From an uncultured Alphaproteobacteria bacterium (lineage in GTDB: Bacteria; Pseudomonadota; Alphaproteobacteria; Micavibrionales; Micavibrionaceae): a DNA stretch of 20,557 nucleotides. The notes beneath the pieces were generated by a model. It did no database searches. It saw only the letters and a program-made list of their open reading frames with translations, and was not told the origin of the DNA. Shown here piece by piece: positions 1-7,324 of this stretch; within the stretch, counting starts at the first letter, position 1, and each line of letters starts with the position of its first letter. The stretch spans positions 1 through 20,557 of the forward strand of contig CAMLJM010000037.1 in the NCBI GenBank assembly GCA_946480475.1. The letters are read 5' to 3'. The translations under genes were made by a program, and so were the position numbers.

Positions 1-1131
1 TATCCGACGATACGATCTGCCGCCCTTCGCCTTCTCAGAGAAAGGCATATTGATGATATTATCGGTGCAAGCTACTGCCATTTGATCGTGGATGAGTATC
101 AAGATTGTAATCTTGTACAGCATGAGTTGGTAGTCGAGCTTGCGCGAACCTTGCCAACATGTCTTCTTGGTGACCCACTGCAAGCAATTTTTGATTTTGC
201 AGGCCCTGGGGTCGAATGGGATGCCAGAGTCTGTTCTGATTTTCCTGTCGTCGCAGAATTGGAAACTCCATGGCGATGGATACGGGCCGGAGCACAAGAG
301 CTCGGTGAATGGATTTTATCCTGCCGGCCAGCCCTTATTGCTAATAATCCAATAGATATTCGCCAGAGCCCAGACTCAGTGAATTGGGTGGAATTGACTA
401 ATAACCCTACTGAGAATGCTCAGAAACTTAGAACGGCGGCATCCATACGCGGCGATGTAAACGATGGTGTATTAATTATAGGTGATTCACGCAATACAAT
501 TGGAAGACAACAATTCGCAAGTACAGTTATAGGAGCATCTACTGTGGAGGCTGTTGATCTACGGGATTTAATAGCTTTTGGCCAGGCTTTTAATCCATTG
601 CATGCTGATGCTTTAAATCATTTACTTACATTTGCGCACGGACTCATTACAGGGGTATCTGTAACAGACATTCTAAGTAGGGCAAGGACTCTACGTGGCG
701 GGAGAGCCCGTGTAGATGCTAATGTTTCAGAGGCAGCAGTCTTAGAATTTTTAGAAAATCCCAATATGAGAGGTGCGATAAAGATTCTTAGGGAGTTACC
801 CTCGGTAGCTCCGCGGCGTATATATCGTCCACATATTTATCATCCTGCAATCAAGGCAATGGAGATGGCAGCTTCTGGTTCAAGAACCTTCCCAGAGGCT
901 TGTCTAATTGTAAGAGAGCAAAATCGTGCGCTGGGTCGGACATTACCCCGCAGAGCTGTCGGTAGTACCCTTTTACTTAAAGGATTAGAAGCAGAAATTG
1001 CTGTGTTGCTAAATGCAGGTGAATTGAATTCAAAGAACCTGTATGTGGCAATGTCGCGTGGAGCAAAGAAAGTTGTTTTTTGCTCACCTTCTCCTTTGCT
1101 GAATACGCAAAATGTTCCTAGACGGGCTTAG
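1..1131 (+). CDS. UvrD-like SF1 helicase, C-terminal part (GajB-like), partial at 5' end
   Basis: The frame is open from base 1 with no stop, so the true start lies outside the window. The TTG at 82 sits just before the Walker B motif and is not a credible start. Visible helicase motifs are motif II DEYQDC (codons 31-36), motif III LLGDPLQAIFDFAG, a motif V-like GSTLLLKGLEAE and motif VI LYVAMSRG near the C-terminus. The Walker A/motif I region must be upstream. These are superfamily 1A (UvrD/PcrA) signatures, so the protein is expected to be an ATP-driven DNA translocase. Short UvrD-like helicases with a 'KGLE.E...LYVA.SRG' tail are typical of GajB, the partner of the OLD-family nuclease GajA in Gabija defence; that assignment is inferred and depends on the gene upstream of the window. 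Helicase identity is firm; the specific role is not. Confidence 0.88.
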   Translation, partial: YPTIRSAALRLLRERHIDDIIGASYCHLIVDEYQDCNLVQHELVVELARTLPTCLLGDPLQAIFDFAGPGVEWDARVCSDFPVVAELETPWRWIRAGAQELGEWILSCRPALIANNPIDIRQSPDSVNWVELTNNPTENAQKLRTAASIRGDVNDGVLIIGDSRNTIGRQQFASTVIGASTVEAVDLRDLIAFGQAFNPLHADALNHLLTFAHGLITGVSVTDILSRARTLRGGRARVDANVSEAAVLEFLENPNMRGAIKILRELPSVAPRRIYRPHIYHPAIKAMEMAASGSRTFPEACLIVREQNRALGRTLPRRAVGSTLLLKGLEAEIAVLLNAGELNSKNLYVAMSRGAKKVVFCSPSPLLNTQNVPRRA

Positions 1132-1168
1132 CTAAAAGGTTTGTTACCCCAGTGTTACCCCAGAACAA

Positions 1169-1201
1169 AAAGAGAGATTGCTCGTTAAAAGCGCTCTCTT
1201 T
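1169..1201 (+). terminator. Hairpin downstream of the helicase gene, probable terminator
   Basis: Perfect 8-bp arms AAAGAGAG (1169-1176) and CTCTCTTT (1194-1201) enclose a 17-base loop, 37 bases after the helicase stop codon. The T-run is short on the plus strand; on the minus strand the hairpin is followed by TTTTTG. It is probably a weak bidirectional terminator. Confidence 0.5.
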
Positions 1202-1221
1202 AACATCTTGATATGTATTGG

Positions 1222-1288
1222 ATAAATGGTGGCGGTGGAGGGACTTGAACCCCAAATTTAAAAATACAATAAATTCAATTAGATATAC
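1222..1288 (-). other. Attachment-like site: 3' end of a tRNA gene plus AT-rich flank
   Basis: Read on the minus strand, 1253-1227 is an intact tRNA 3' end: T-loop TTCAAGT, a 5-base T-stem strand CCCTC, a 7-base acceptor strand CACCGCC, discriminator A and an encoded CCA. The 5' T-stem strand no longer pairs fully and no acceptor, D or anticodon arm follows, so this is a fragment and not a gene. The sequence resembles alphaproteobacterial elongator tRNA-Met ends, but I would not fix the isoacceptor. tRNA 3' ends are the classic integration targets of tyrosine recombinases. The adjoining AT-rich stretch to 1288 is repeated near 10379-10440. Confidence 0.65.
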
Positions 1289-1349
1289 AATTCTTTGTTA
1301 TCTATTGTGTTACATGTCTGTGTTACAAAAGCAAGCCAAAAAATCGATA

Positions 1350-1366
1350 GCGGGACTCGAACCGCC
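1350..1366 (-). other. Second T-arm-like fragment
   Basis: On the minus strand this reads GGCGGTTCGAGTCCCGC, a T-loop TTCGAGT with a damaged T-stem. No acceptor stem or CCA follows and the upstream sequence does not fold as a tRNA body. It may be a remnant of another integration at a tRNA, or chance. It lies about 100 bp from the better-preserved fragment at 1227. Confidence 0.25.
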
Positions 1367-1426
1367 AATTCAGGTTCCATTCCGAGTAAATTATCAAAGG
1401 CGAGATTCTCCCAGTCTTGGTAATAA

Positions 1427-1459
1427 TAAAAAAACTGGCGACCGTTAAAGCCGCCAGTT
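1427..1459 (-). terminator. Rho-independent terminator for the small lipoprotein gene
   Basis: Perfect 8-bp arms AACTGGCG (1433-1440) and CGCCAGTT (1452-1459) enclose an 11-base loop. On the minus strand the hairpin is followed by a T-run (complement of 1427-1434). It begins 10 bases beyond the stop codon of the minus-strand gene 1469-1741, which it should terminate. Confidence 0.85.
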
Positions 1460-1468
1460 CTTGTTCTA

Positions 1469-1741
1469 TTACTTTTTAGGTTGGCACATCATGCCTTCGC
1501 CACCGCCACAGCAGCCGCCACCTTCTTTGCCATCCATCATGCCGGAACAGCAACACGGTTTTTGATCTCCGGCTTGCATATTCTTCATATGCTCACAGCA
1601 CGGGCAGGAAGGCATCGACATGCCTCCTTTTTCCATGTGCTGATCTGAGGATGATCCCATGGTGGTGGTACAGGCTGACAAAGCCAGTGTAGCTAATACA
1701 GCCAGAAGTGGGCGGGACATCCGCCAATTCATTGCAGTCAT
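1469..1741 (-). CDS. Small Cys/Met-rich lipoprotein, putative metal-binding
   Basis: 90 residues. The N-terminus has a signal peptide ending in a lipobox (LSAC, Cys 24), so the mature protein should be lipid-anchored. The remainder is very rich in Cys, Met, Gly and Lys, with clusters PSCPCC, KPCCCSGM, GGGCCGGG and MMCQPKK. This composition suggests soft-metal or metalloid binding in the periplasm, but no named family is recognised. The ATG at 1741 is supported by GGAG seven bases upstream; an internal ATG (M8) would give a more typical short n-region. It lies 73 bases downstream of another small secreted metal-type protein on the same strand and is closed by a clear terminator, so the two probably form a two-gene operon. 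Function is inferred from composition and context. Confidence 0.75.
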   Translation of the reverse strand: MTAMNWRMSRPLLAVLATLALSACTTTMGSSSDQHMEKGGMSMPSCPCCEHMKNMQAGDQKPCCCSGMMDGKEGGGCCGGGEGMMCQPKK

Positions 1742-1814
1742 GTTAATCTCCTTTAATGACTGGTTTCATAAAGTTTCAAGGCACAACGACATGCGCCAGA
1801 AATCAGATTTGAAA

Positions 1815-2168
1815 TCAGATCAAAGGCCGTGGGGGGTGAAAAATCCGGAAATGAAGATCGCTTTCGGCAGTATGGTCTGAAATCGAAAATATCAGACCCC
1901 TGTGTTGGATAAAGTTTTCTGCCAAAGTAATGGGGAAACCCATCATAGAAACACAGCATGATTTGGAACTCATGCCGCCTGATTTCATGGGATGGGGTTT
2001 AGTGTGGTCATCGGGAAAATCGGCCTGCATTCCCGGGCAGTCTGGCATATCCATCATCGCTGAAGATGCTGCTTTATCCTGCATAGGAATCTGCCCAAAG
2101 GCGTGTGCGGCGGCGCAATAGCCACTTAAAGAAAGGGAAAAAATCAGTAAAAGAGCCAGAAGCCGCAT
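1815..2168 (-). CDS. Small secreted Met/Cys/His protein, CopL/DUF2946-like
   Basis: 117 residues from the ATG at 2168; the frame is open further to a TTG at 2204, but the ATG begins a clean signal peptide (MRLLALLLIF ... GYCAAAHAF) and sits at a likely leaderless transcription start. The mature part carries Met/Cys/His clusters (MMDMPDCPGM, KSCCVSMM) and ends in an FHPPRPLI tail. The gene before czcC (9978-10322) has the same plan: a near-identical SGY-AAAHAF signal end and an RPP tail. Such proteins resemble the small CopL/DUF2946-type proteins next to copper, zinc and cobalt resistance genes; this is recalled similarity, not a tested match. It is divergent from arsR with an 80-bp shared promoter region. 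Role likely periplasmic metal sensing, binding or signalling. Confidence 0.7.
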   Translation of the reverse strand: MRLLALLLIFSLSLSGYCAAAHAFGQIPMQDKAASSAMMDMPDCPGMQADFPDDHTKPHPMKSGGMSSKSCCVSMMGFPITLAENFIQHRGLIFSISDHTAESDLHFRIFHPPRPLI

Positions 2169-2175
2169 AACCCCA

Positions 2176-2204
2176 TTTATACCATAGGCCCCGTTAAGGA
2201 ACAA
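2176..2204 (-). promoter_or_regulatory. Promoter of the divergent small secreted-protein operon
   Basis: On the minus strand, TTGTTC (2204-2199) and TATAAA (2181-2176) are separated by 17 bases, a good sigma-70-type match. The expected transcription start falls at 2168-2170, on or next to the ATG at 2168, so the mRNA would be leaderless or nearly so. Confidence 0.55.
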
Positions 2205-2213
2205 TTCATGCCA

Positions 2214-2256
2214 TTGACTCTAGCAAATATGTCCATATATGTAGACATATGGACAT
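2214..2256 (+). promoter_or_regulatory. arsR promoter and palindromic ArsR operator overlapping the start codon
   Basis: TTGACT at 2214-2219 is a good -35 box, and TATATG (2236-2241) or TATGTA (2238-2243) could be the -10. Arms ATGTCCATAT (2229-2238) and ATATGGACAT (2247-2256) form a perfect 10-bp inverted repeat, with a nested ATATGTAGACATAT (2237-2250). This is the kind of AT-rich dyad bound by ArsR dimers. The operator covers the -10 and the arsR start codon, so bound repressor would block transcription directly. It lies 25 bp from the -35 of the divergent promoter and could control that as well. Confidence 0.75.
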
Positions 2257-2626
2257 TCAAGAAGCCCTTATAGCGTTTGATGCGCTTTCACAGGAAACCA
2301 GGTTGCGGGTATTCCGGTTATTGGTCGAGTACGGTGCTGACGGTGCCCCGGCGGGAACACTTAGCGAAACATTGGGCATCCCCCATAACACTCTGTCGTT
2401 CCATCTAAACCACATGAGTAATGCTGATCTGGTTGTATCACGTCGGGAAGGGCGTTCGATTATTTACAGTGCCAATTTTGATTTTTTTACAGGATTGATC
2501 CGTTTCATGGTCGAGGATTGCTGCCGCGTTGAATTTGCCAGCATCCGTAACGACAAGAAGCGGGGTTCATCCGTCATCGAACTTATGAATTGCTGTCAGA
2601 AACCATCAAAGGGGAAGAAGACATGA
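2249..2626 (+). CDS. arsR: ArsR-family metalloregulatory repressor
   Basis: 125 residues, a winged-helix repressor of the ArsR/SmtB family that dissociates from DNA when it binds As(III)/Sb(III). The N-terminus (FDALSQETRLRVFRLL) and recognition region (IPHNTLSFHLNHM..ADLV..RREGRSIIYS) are standard. Cys91-Cys92 and Cys115-Cys116 lie at the C-terminal side, which resembles the C-terminal arsenic sites of the Acidithiobacillus-type ArsR and not the helix-3 CVC site of plasmid R773. The ATG at 2249 matches the usual family start, but there is no Shine-Dalgarno before it and the promoter places transcription start on the ATG, so translation is probably leaderless. First gene of a four-gene operon; its stop overlaps the next start as ATGA. 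Confidence 0.93.
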   Translation: MDIQEALIAFDALSQETRLRVFRLLVEYGADGAPAGTLSETLGIPHNTLSFHLNHMSNADLVVSRREGRSIIYSANFDFFTGLIRFMVEDCCRVEFASIRNDKKRGSSVIELMNCCQKPSKGKKT

Positions 2627-3066
2627 GAATATCAGAAATCAAGAAAACTTTGGCGGGCCTGAATGCTGTAAACTTCAGGCTACCAGATGGGTCGTACCTC
2701 CCACCGCATTTTCACGTAACGGAAGTCGGACTGGTTACAAAGCACTTCATTGATTGCGGTGGTACGGAAAGAAAGGAAACTGTGGCGAATTTTCAGCTTT
2801 GGGAAGCTGGCGACTATGACCACAGGCTTGCGCCGCAGAAATTCCTGCACATCCTAAATTTGTGCAACAAAATTTTGGGTAAAGATGATCTGGATATCGA
2901 AGTAGAATACCAGCAAAGCACTATCGGAAAGTTTGGTCTTGATTTCGATGGCAAGGATTTCATCCTGACAACAAAACAGACGGCCTGCCTTGCCCAGGAT
3001 GCCTGCGGCATCCCAGATAAGAAACAGGCATCATCATGCTGTACGCCGGGCGGGGGATGCTGCTAA
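2623..3066 (+). CDS. DUF6428 family protein with Cys-rich tail, ars operon member
   Basis: 147 residues from the ATG at 2623, which overlaps the arsR stop (ATGA) and has a GGGGAAGAAG purine tract just upstream; an earlier in-frame TTG at 2590 is not needed. The body (LPDGSYLPPHFHVTEVG, FIDCGGTERKE, FQLWEAGDYDHRL) matches my recollection of DUF6428, a small family repeatedly found in ars operons between arsR and arsC. The C-terminus ends in Cys pairs (SSCCTPGGGCC), which could bind As(III). No enzymatic motif is visible and the biochemical role is unknown. A metallochaperone-like or sequestering role is only an inference from the tail and the operon position. Confidence 0.75.
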   Translation: MRISEIKKTLAGLNAVNFRLPDGSYLPPHFHVTEVGLVTKHFIDCGGTERKETVANFQLWEAGDYDHRLAPQKFLHILNLCNKILGKDDLDIEVEYQQSTIGKFGLDFDGKDFILTTKQTACLAQDACGIPDKKQASSCCTPGGGCC

Positions 3067-3488
3067 TGACCCAGCGCGTCCTTGTTCTGTGTACAGGTAA
3101 TTCTTGCCGTTCGGTTATGGCAGAAGCGTTGTTCAATCATCTGGGAGCAGGTGAAATTGAAGCCGTCAGTGCGGGAAGCTTTCCGGCGGGGTATGTTCAT
3201 CCCAAATCTATAGAAACCCTGAAGCGCCATGGGATTGATCCGGGCAATCCGCGCAGCAAATCATGGGATGAGTTTGCAGGACAGTCCTTTGATCTGGTGG
3301 TAACGGTTTGCGATGCCGCCGCTGCTGAAAGCTGTCCCGTATTCCTTGGCCCTGTTAAGAAGCTGCACTGGAGTACGCCTGATCCCGCCAAAGCGACTGG
3401 ATCAGAAGATGATATTAACGCGGTGTTCGATGATGCATTTCTTATGCTGAAAGATAGAATAGAAGGTTATCTTCATGACCGATCCTAA
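3066..3488 (+). CDS. arsC: Thioredoxin-type arsenate reductase (LMW phosphatase fold)
   Basis: 140 residues. Reduces As(V) to As(III) in the cytoplasm with a Cys cascade recycled by thioredoxin. The P-loop CTGNSCRS (Cys9 to Arg15, CX5R) is the low-molecular-weight phosphatase signature; the redox pair is Cys82 and Cys90, and the HWSTPDPA stretch supplies the general-acid Asp106. This layout matches the Staphylococcus pI258-type ArsC and not the glutaredoxin-linked R773 type. The ATG at 3066 overlaps the previous stop (TAATG), indicating translational coupling; the frame is open to 3036, but the P-loop spacing fits the 3066 start. The 3' end overlaps aqpS by 14 bases. Confidence 0.95.
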   Translation: MTQRVLVLCTGNSCRSVMAEALFNHLGAGEIEAVSAGSFPAGYVHPKSIETLKRHGIDPGNPRSKSWDEFAGQSFDLVVTVCDAAAAESCPVFLGPVKKLHWSTPDPAKATGSEDDINAVFDDAFLMLKDRIEGYLHDRS

Positions 3489-4149
3489 ACAGTTTGATCT
3501 TATCCGTAGGCTGGTAGCGGAAGGGCTGGGAACCGCGCTGCTGGTTGCCACGGTTATCGGATCAGGGATCATGGGCGAACAACTGGCAGGCGGAAATGCG
3601 GCCATAGCCCTTCTTGGTAATACGCTGGCAACAGGTGCCGTTCTGGTTGTGCTGATTTCTGTGTTTGGTCAGATATCCGGAGCGCATTTTAACCCTGTGG
3701 TCAGCTTATCCTTCGCCATTCAACGGAAACTGTCATGGGGAGAGTTTGCAGCCTATATCGCAGTTCAGATTGTAGGCGCAGTGATGGGGGTTATCATTGC
3801 CCATATTATGTTCGATATGCCGCTTATTCAGGCATCTTCACATGTTCGTACTGGGGCGGGAGTTTGGACGGGTGAGGTTGTTGCTTCGTTCGGGTTGCTA
3901 GTAACTATTCTAGGCTGCCTACGAACAGAACCCAAAGCGGTGCCATATGCTGTGGCGTTGTTTATTACGGCTGGGTACTGGTTTACGTCTTCAACATCGT
4001 TTGCAAACCCGGCGGTAACGATTGCGCGTTCCCTGACCGATACCTTTTCCGGGATCAGGCTGGTTGATGTACCGGGGTTTATCGTGGCCCAGATCATTGG
4101 TGCCATGCTTGCGACTGCTTTAATGCGTTGGCTATGGCGTCAGACTTAA
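3475..4149 (+). CDS. aqpS: Aquaglyceroporin, arsenite efflux channel (AqpS-like)
   Basis: 224 residues, a six-helix MIP-family channel. The two pore-lining boxes are both present: HFNPV (Asn72, an NPV variant) and FANPA (Asn177, canonical), with Arg184 in the usual selectivity-filter position. In Sinorhizobium meliloti an aquaglyceroporin within the ars operon lets internally produced As(III) leave down its gradient and replaces an ArsB pump. The same logic fits here: the gene directly overlaps arsC and no ArsB or Acr3 is in the window. The start at 3475 lies inside the arsC 3' end with AAGG upstream. It ends 19 bases before the convergent czcA stop, with no obvious terminator between. Confidence 0.92.
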   Translation: MTDPKQFDLIRRLVAEGLGTALLVATVIGSGIMGEQLAGGNAAIALLGNTLATGAVLVVLISVFGQISGAHFNPVVSLSFAIQRKLSWGEFAAYIAVQIVGAVMGVIIAHIMFDMPLIQASSHVRTGAGVWTGEVVASFGLLVTILGCLRTEPKAVPYAVALFITAGYWFTSSTSFANPAVTIARSLTDTFSGIRLVDVPGFIVAQIIGAMLATALMRWLWRQT

Positions 4150-4168
4150 ACCGTTCCCCCATTCTGTT

Positions 4169-7100
4169 TTATTTCGCTTTTACAGATAACTTATAAAGCG
4201 CAGGTAACACGATCAGCGTTAATAGCGTGGCAGTCATCAGTCCACCAATCACGACCGTAGCAAGCGGTTTCTGTACTTCCGCACCTGTGCCTGTTGCCAG
4301 TGCCATCGGAACGAAACCAAGTGAAGCGACAAGGGCTGTCATCAACACGGGTCGAAGACGGGTCAACGCTCCTTCAACAATCGCTTCCCGCGTTTCCATG
4401 CCCTTCTTCACCAGATCATTGATATAGGTGATCATCACCAAACCGTTCAGCACGGCTATACCGGATAGGGCGATAAAGCCTACCGCTGCTGGAATCGAAA
4501 AGGGCATATCACGCAGTACCAAGGTTAGGATGCCGCCCGAAATCGCCAGCGGAACACCGCTGAATACCAGCAGGGCCTGTTTCGCCGATCCCAAGGCTGT
4601 AAACAGCATCATGAAAATCAGGAAGAAACAGGCAGGGACAACGATCATCAAGCGGTCACGCGCCGCCATCAAGTTTTCAAACTGCCCGCCCCAGTCAAGC
4701 CATAGCCCCGGTGGCAGTTTGACCTGATTATCGAGTGCTGTCTGTGCTTCGTTGACGAATGAACCTATATCACGCCCCCGCACGTTGGCTTGCACTACGA
4801 CCCGGCGCTTGCCGTTTTCACGGCTGATCTGGTTTGGCCCTTCGGATAGGCGGAAACTGGCAACCTCCTTTAAGGGAACGAAAGCACCGCCTTCACCATC
4901 CTCGTGAGGAACAGGGACGGGTAGATTTTCAAGGGCGGCAATATCCTGACGTACCGCTTCCGGCAAACGCACAACGATAGGAAAGCGTCTGTCGCCCTGA
5001 AATACAAGTCCAGCTTCCTTACCGCCAACGGCTGCGGATACAAGGTCAAGAATATCGCTGACATTTAGGCCATAGCGGGCAATTGCATCCTTATTCAGGT
5101 CGATATCCAGCATAGGCAAGCCTGTTGTCTGTTCGACTTTTACATCAGCAGCGCCTTTAACACTACGTAGGCTAGACGCAATTTTATTGGCTGTTGCCGT
5201 CATGGTTTCAAAATCATCACCATAGACCTTGATGGCAACGTCGCTACGCACACCTGCGATCAGTTCGTTGAAACGCATCTGGATAGGCTGGGTGTATTCG
5301 TAGTTATTACCGGGGACTTGCCCGACAGTCTTAGCCAACTTATCGATAAAGTCCGTCTTGTTTAGGGATTGATCCGGCCATTCTTCATGGGGTTTCAGAA
5401 TAATGAATGTATCAGACACGTTAGGGGGCATGGGGTCAGCAGCCATTTCAGCAGTACCCGTTTTGGAGAATACAAAAGCCACTTCCGGCAAGGCACTGAT
5501 AGCCTTTTCGACCTGCAACTGCATTACCGTAGATTCAGAAATGCCCGTGCTGGGAATACGCATGGCATGCATGGCAATGTCTTTTTCATCCAGTGTGGGG
5601 ATGAATTCCTGTCCCAGACGCGACCCCAAAGCCAGTGAGAACACAAAGAACAATACTGCAATCAGCAATACGCGTTTGGGTCGCGCAAGGCTCCAGTCCA
5701 GCATAGGCGCGTAAGTGGATTTTGCGCGGGCAATGATCCGGTTCTCCTTTTCTTCCACACGGCCCTTGATAAAAAGGGCAATCATAGCCGGAACGAATGT
5801 CAGGGAAAGAATGAAGGCGGCAACCAGCGCGATAATCACTGTCATCGCCATCGGTTCGAACATCTTGCCTTCCACGCCGGAGAACGTGAGAAGTGGTAGA
5901 TATACCGTAATGATGATTGCTTGGCCGAATACGGCGGGTTGGATCATCTGGCGACTGGCTTCCATGACTTCCTGCAGACGCTCCTGCAAATTTAGCAAGC
6001 GGCCTTCATGGTGCTGGCGTTCAGCAAGGCGGCGCAGGCAGTTTTCAGTGACAATAACGGCACCATCTACAATCAGGCCGAAATCTAATGCGCCCAGGCT
6101 CATCAGGTTTGCACTTATCCCGGCTTTCAGCATGCCTGTGGCTGTCATCATCATAGTAATAGGGATTACCAGTGCCGTAATAAAGGCGGCACGCATGTTC
6201 CCCAATAGTAGGAATAGGATGACAACGACCAGCAAAGCACCTTCGCCAAGGTTTTTCTGTACTGTATGAATAGTGGCGTCTACCAGCTTTGTGCGGTTCA
6301 ATACCGTTTTAGCTTTTATGCCTTCAGGAAGGGCTTTGTTGATTTCAGTTAACTTGGCATCGACAGCTTTAGATACAATGCGGCTATTTTCACCTTTCAG
6401 CATCATGGCGGTGCCAACTACGACTTCATGCCCGTTCTCGCTGGCGCTGCCTGTACGCAGTTCCTTGCCTAATGCGATGGTGGCGACATCTTTCACATAG
6501 ATAGGAACGCTACCGCGTGTGGACAGTACAACATTGCCAATTTGTTCCAGCGTTTCCAGTCGCCCGTCAGCACGCACGACATAGGATTCACCCTTTTGTT
6601 CCAGAAATCCTGCACCTGTACTGGCGTTATTGCGTTCCAGCGCCTCTATAACGTCGGAGAAGGTAAGGCCTAGTGTTGCGAGTTTCTGCGGATCGGGTTG
6701 AACGTGATATTGCTGGGCATAACCGCCGATAGCATCAATTTCGGCAACGCCGGGGACGGTTTTAAGTTGTGGCCTGATGATCCAGTCTTGCACAGTACGC
6801 AGATACATGGCCTTTTCAAAAGCAGTCGTCAGCTTCTGGCCTTCGGGTGTCGTAAATTCAGCGTTCGGGTTTTCGTATTCGACCGTCCACATATAAATTT
6901 CGCCTAGACCCGTGGAGATAGCACCCATGCGGGGTTCAGCACCGTCGGGTAATGCCTCCTTGGCTTCAGCAAGCCGTTCATTCACTTGTGCGCGGGCAAA
7001 ATAAATGTCGATGCCATCTTCAAAGATCACCGTGACCTGCGCAAAGCCGTTACGCGAAATTGAACGGGTATAAACAAGCCCCGGTATACCTGCCATTGCC

Positions 7101-7312
7101 GTTTCAATCGGATAAGTGACCTGTTTCTCTACCTCGTATGGCGAAAGCGAAGCTACTTCCACGTTAATGGCAACCTGATTGTTGGTAATGTCGGGCACGG
7201 CATCAATAGGAAGGCGTGCGAGGGAATAAAAGCCATAGGCGGTCATGGCAACTGTTACCATGACAATCAGCAGCCTATGGGCAATGGAAAATTTCAGGAT
7301 TTTTTCGATCAT
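4169..7312 (-). CDS. czcA: Heavy-metal efflux RND transporter, CzcA-type
   Basis: 1047 residues, full length for the HME-RND family: a proton-driven inner-membrane pump taking divalent cations from periplasm or cytoplasm to the outside with CzcB and CzcC. The TM4 signature DFGLIVDGAVIVTEN (Asp410, Asp416, Glu423) is the Zn/Co/Cd/Ni (HME1/HME2) type and differs from the CusA Cu/Ag type. The N-terminus (RLPIDAVPDITNNQV, YPIETAMAGIPGL) and the duplicated 12-helix plan are typical. The gene follows czcB by 12 bases. The Shine-Dalgarno is weak (AAGAAAG), so coupling to czcB translation is likely. The exact metal cannot be read from sequence. Confidence 0.95.
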   Translation of the reverse strand: MIEKILKFSIAHRLLIVMVTVAMTAYGFYSLARLPIDAVPDITNNQVAINVEVASLSPYEVEKQVTYPIETAMAGIPGLVYTRSISRNGFAQVTVIFEDGIDIYFARAQVNERLAEAKEALPDGAEPRMGAISTGLGEIYMWTVEYENPNAEFTTPEGQKLTTAFEKAMYLRTVQDWIIRPQLKTVPGVAEIDAIGGYAQQYHVQPDPQKLATLGLTFSDVIEALERNNASTGAGFLEQKGESYVVRADGRLETLEQIGNVVLSTRGSVPIYVKDVATIALGKELRTGSASENGHEVVVGTAMMLKGENSRIVSKAVDAKLTEINKALPEGIKAKTVLNRTKLVDATIHTVQKNLGEGALLVVVILFLLLGNMRAAFITALVIPITMMMTATGMLKAGISANLMSLGALDFGLIVDGAVIVTENCLRRLAERQHHEGRLLNLQERLQEVMEASRQMIQPAVFGQAIIITVYLPLLTFSGVEGKMFEPMAMTVIIALVAAFILSLTFVPAMIALFIKGRVEEKENRIIARAKSTYAPMLDWSLARPKRVLLIAVLFFVFSLALGSRLGQEFIPTLDEKDIAMHAMRIPSTGISESTVMQLQVEKAISALPEVAFVFSKTGTAEMAADPMPPNVSDTFIILKPHEEWPDQSLNKTDFIDKLAKTVGQVPGNNYEYTQPIQMRFNELIAGVRSDVAIKVYGDDFETMTATANKIASSLRSVKGAADVKVEQTTGLPMLDIDLNKDAIARYGLNVSDILDLVSAAVGGKEAGLVFQGDRRFPIVVRLPEAVRQDIAALENLPVPVPHEDGEGGAFVPLKEVASFRLSEGPNQISRENGKRRVVVQANVRGRDIGSFVNEAQTALDNQVKLPPGLWLDWGGQFENLMAARDRLMIVVPACFFLIFMMLFTALGSAKQALLVFSGVPLAISGGILTLVLRDMPFSIPAAVGFIALSGIAVLNGLVMITYINDLVKKGMETREAIVEGALTRLRPVLMTALVASLGFVPMALATGTGAEVQKPLATVVIGGLMTATLLTLIVLPALYKLSVKAK

Positions 7313-7324
7313 AGCGATACTTTC

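Larger units (their letters stand above)
1141..1326 (+). repeat. Four GTTAC-containing words around the tRNA-fragment site
   Basis: TGTGTTAC occurs exactly twice at 1306-1313 and 1319-1326, 13 bp apart, and related words AGTGTTAC (1151-1158) and TTGTTACC (1141-1148) lie on the other side of the tRNA-like site at 1227, all in the same orientation. Direct repeats of short words around a core site are the usual arrangement of arm-type binding sites for tyrosine recombinases. That function is inferred; chance occurrence in AT-rich DNA is possible. Confidence 0.35.

Noticed and set aside
1222..1410. A complete tRNA gene at the left junction
   Set aside because: Only T-arm and acceptor 3' strands are present; no matching 5' acceptor, D-arm or anticodon arm is found on the minus strand.
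1218..1448. Open frame of 76 codons across the tRNA-fragment region
   Set aside because: It runs through the tRNA-end sequence, the GTTAC repeats and a terminator stem, and its product has no protein-like pattern.
4150..4168. Bidirectional terminator between aqpS and czcA
   Set aside because: The 19-base gap holds no inverted repeat; the two operons converge without a visible terminator.
5369..6500. Several long plus-strand frames inside the efflux pump gene
   Set aside because: They are antisense frames of czcA, which has full-length family conservation on the minus strand.
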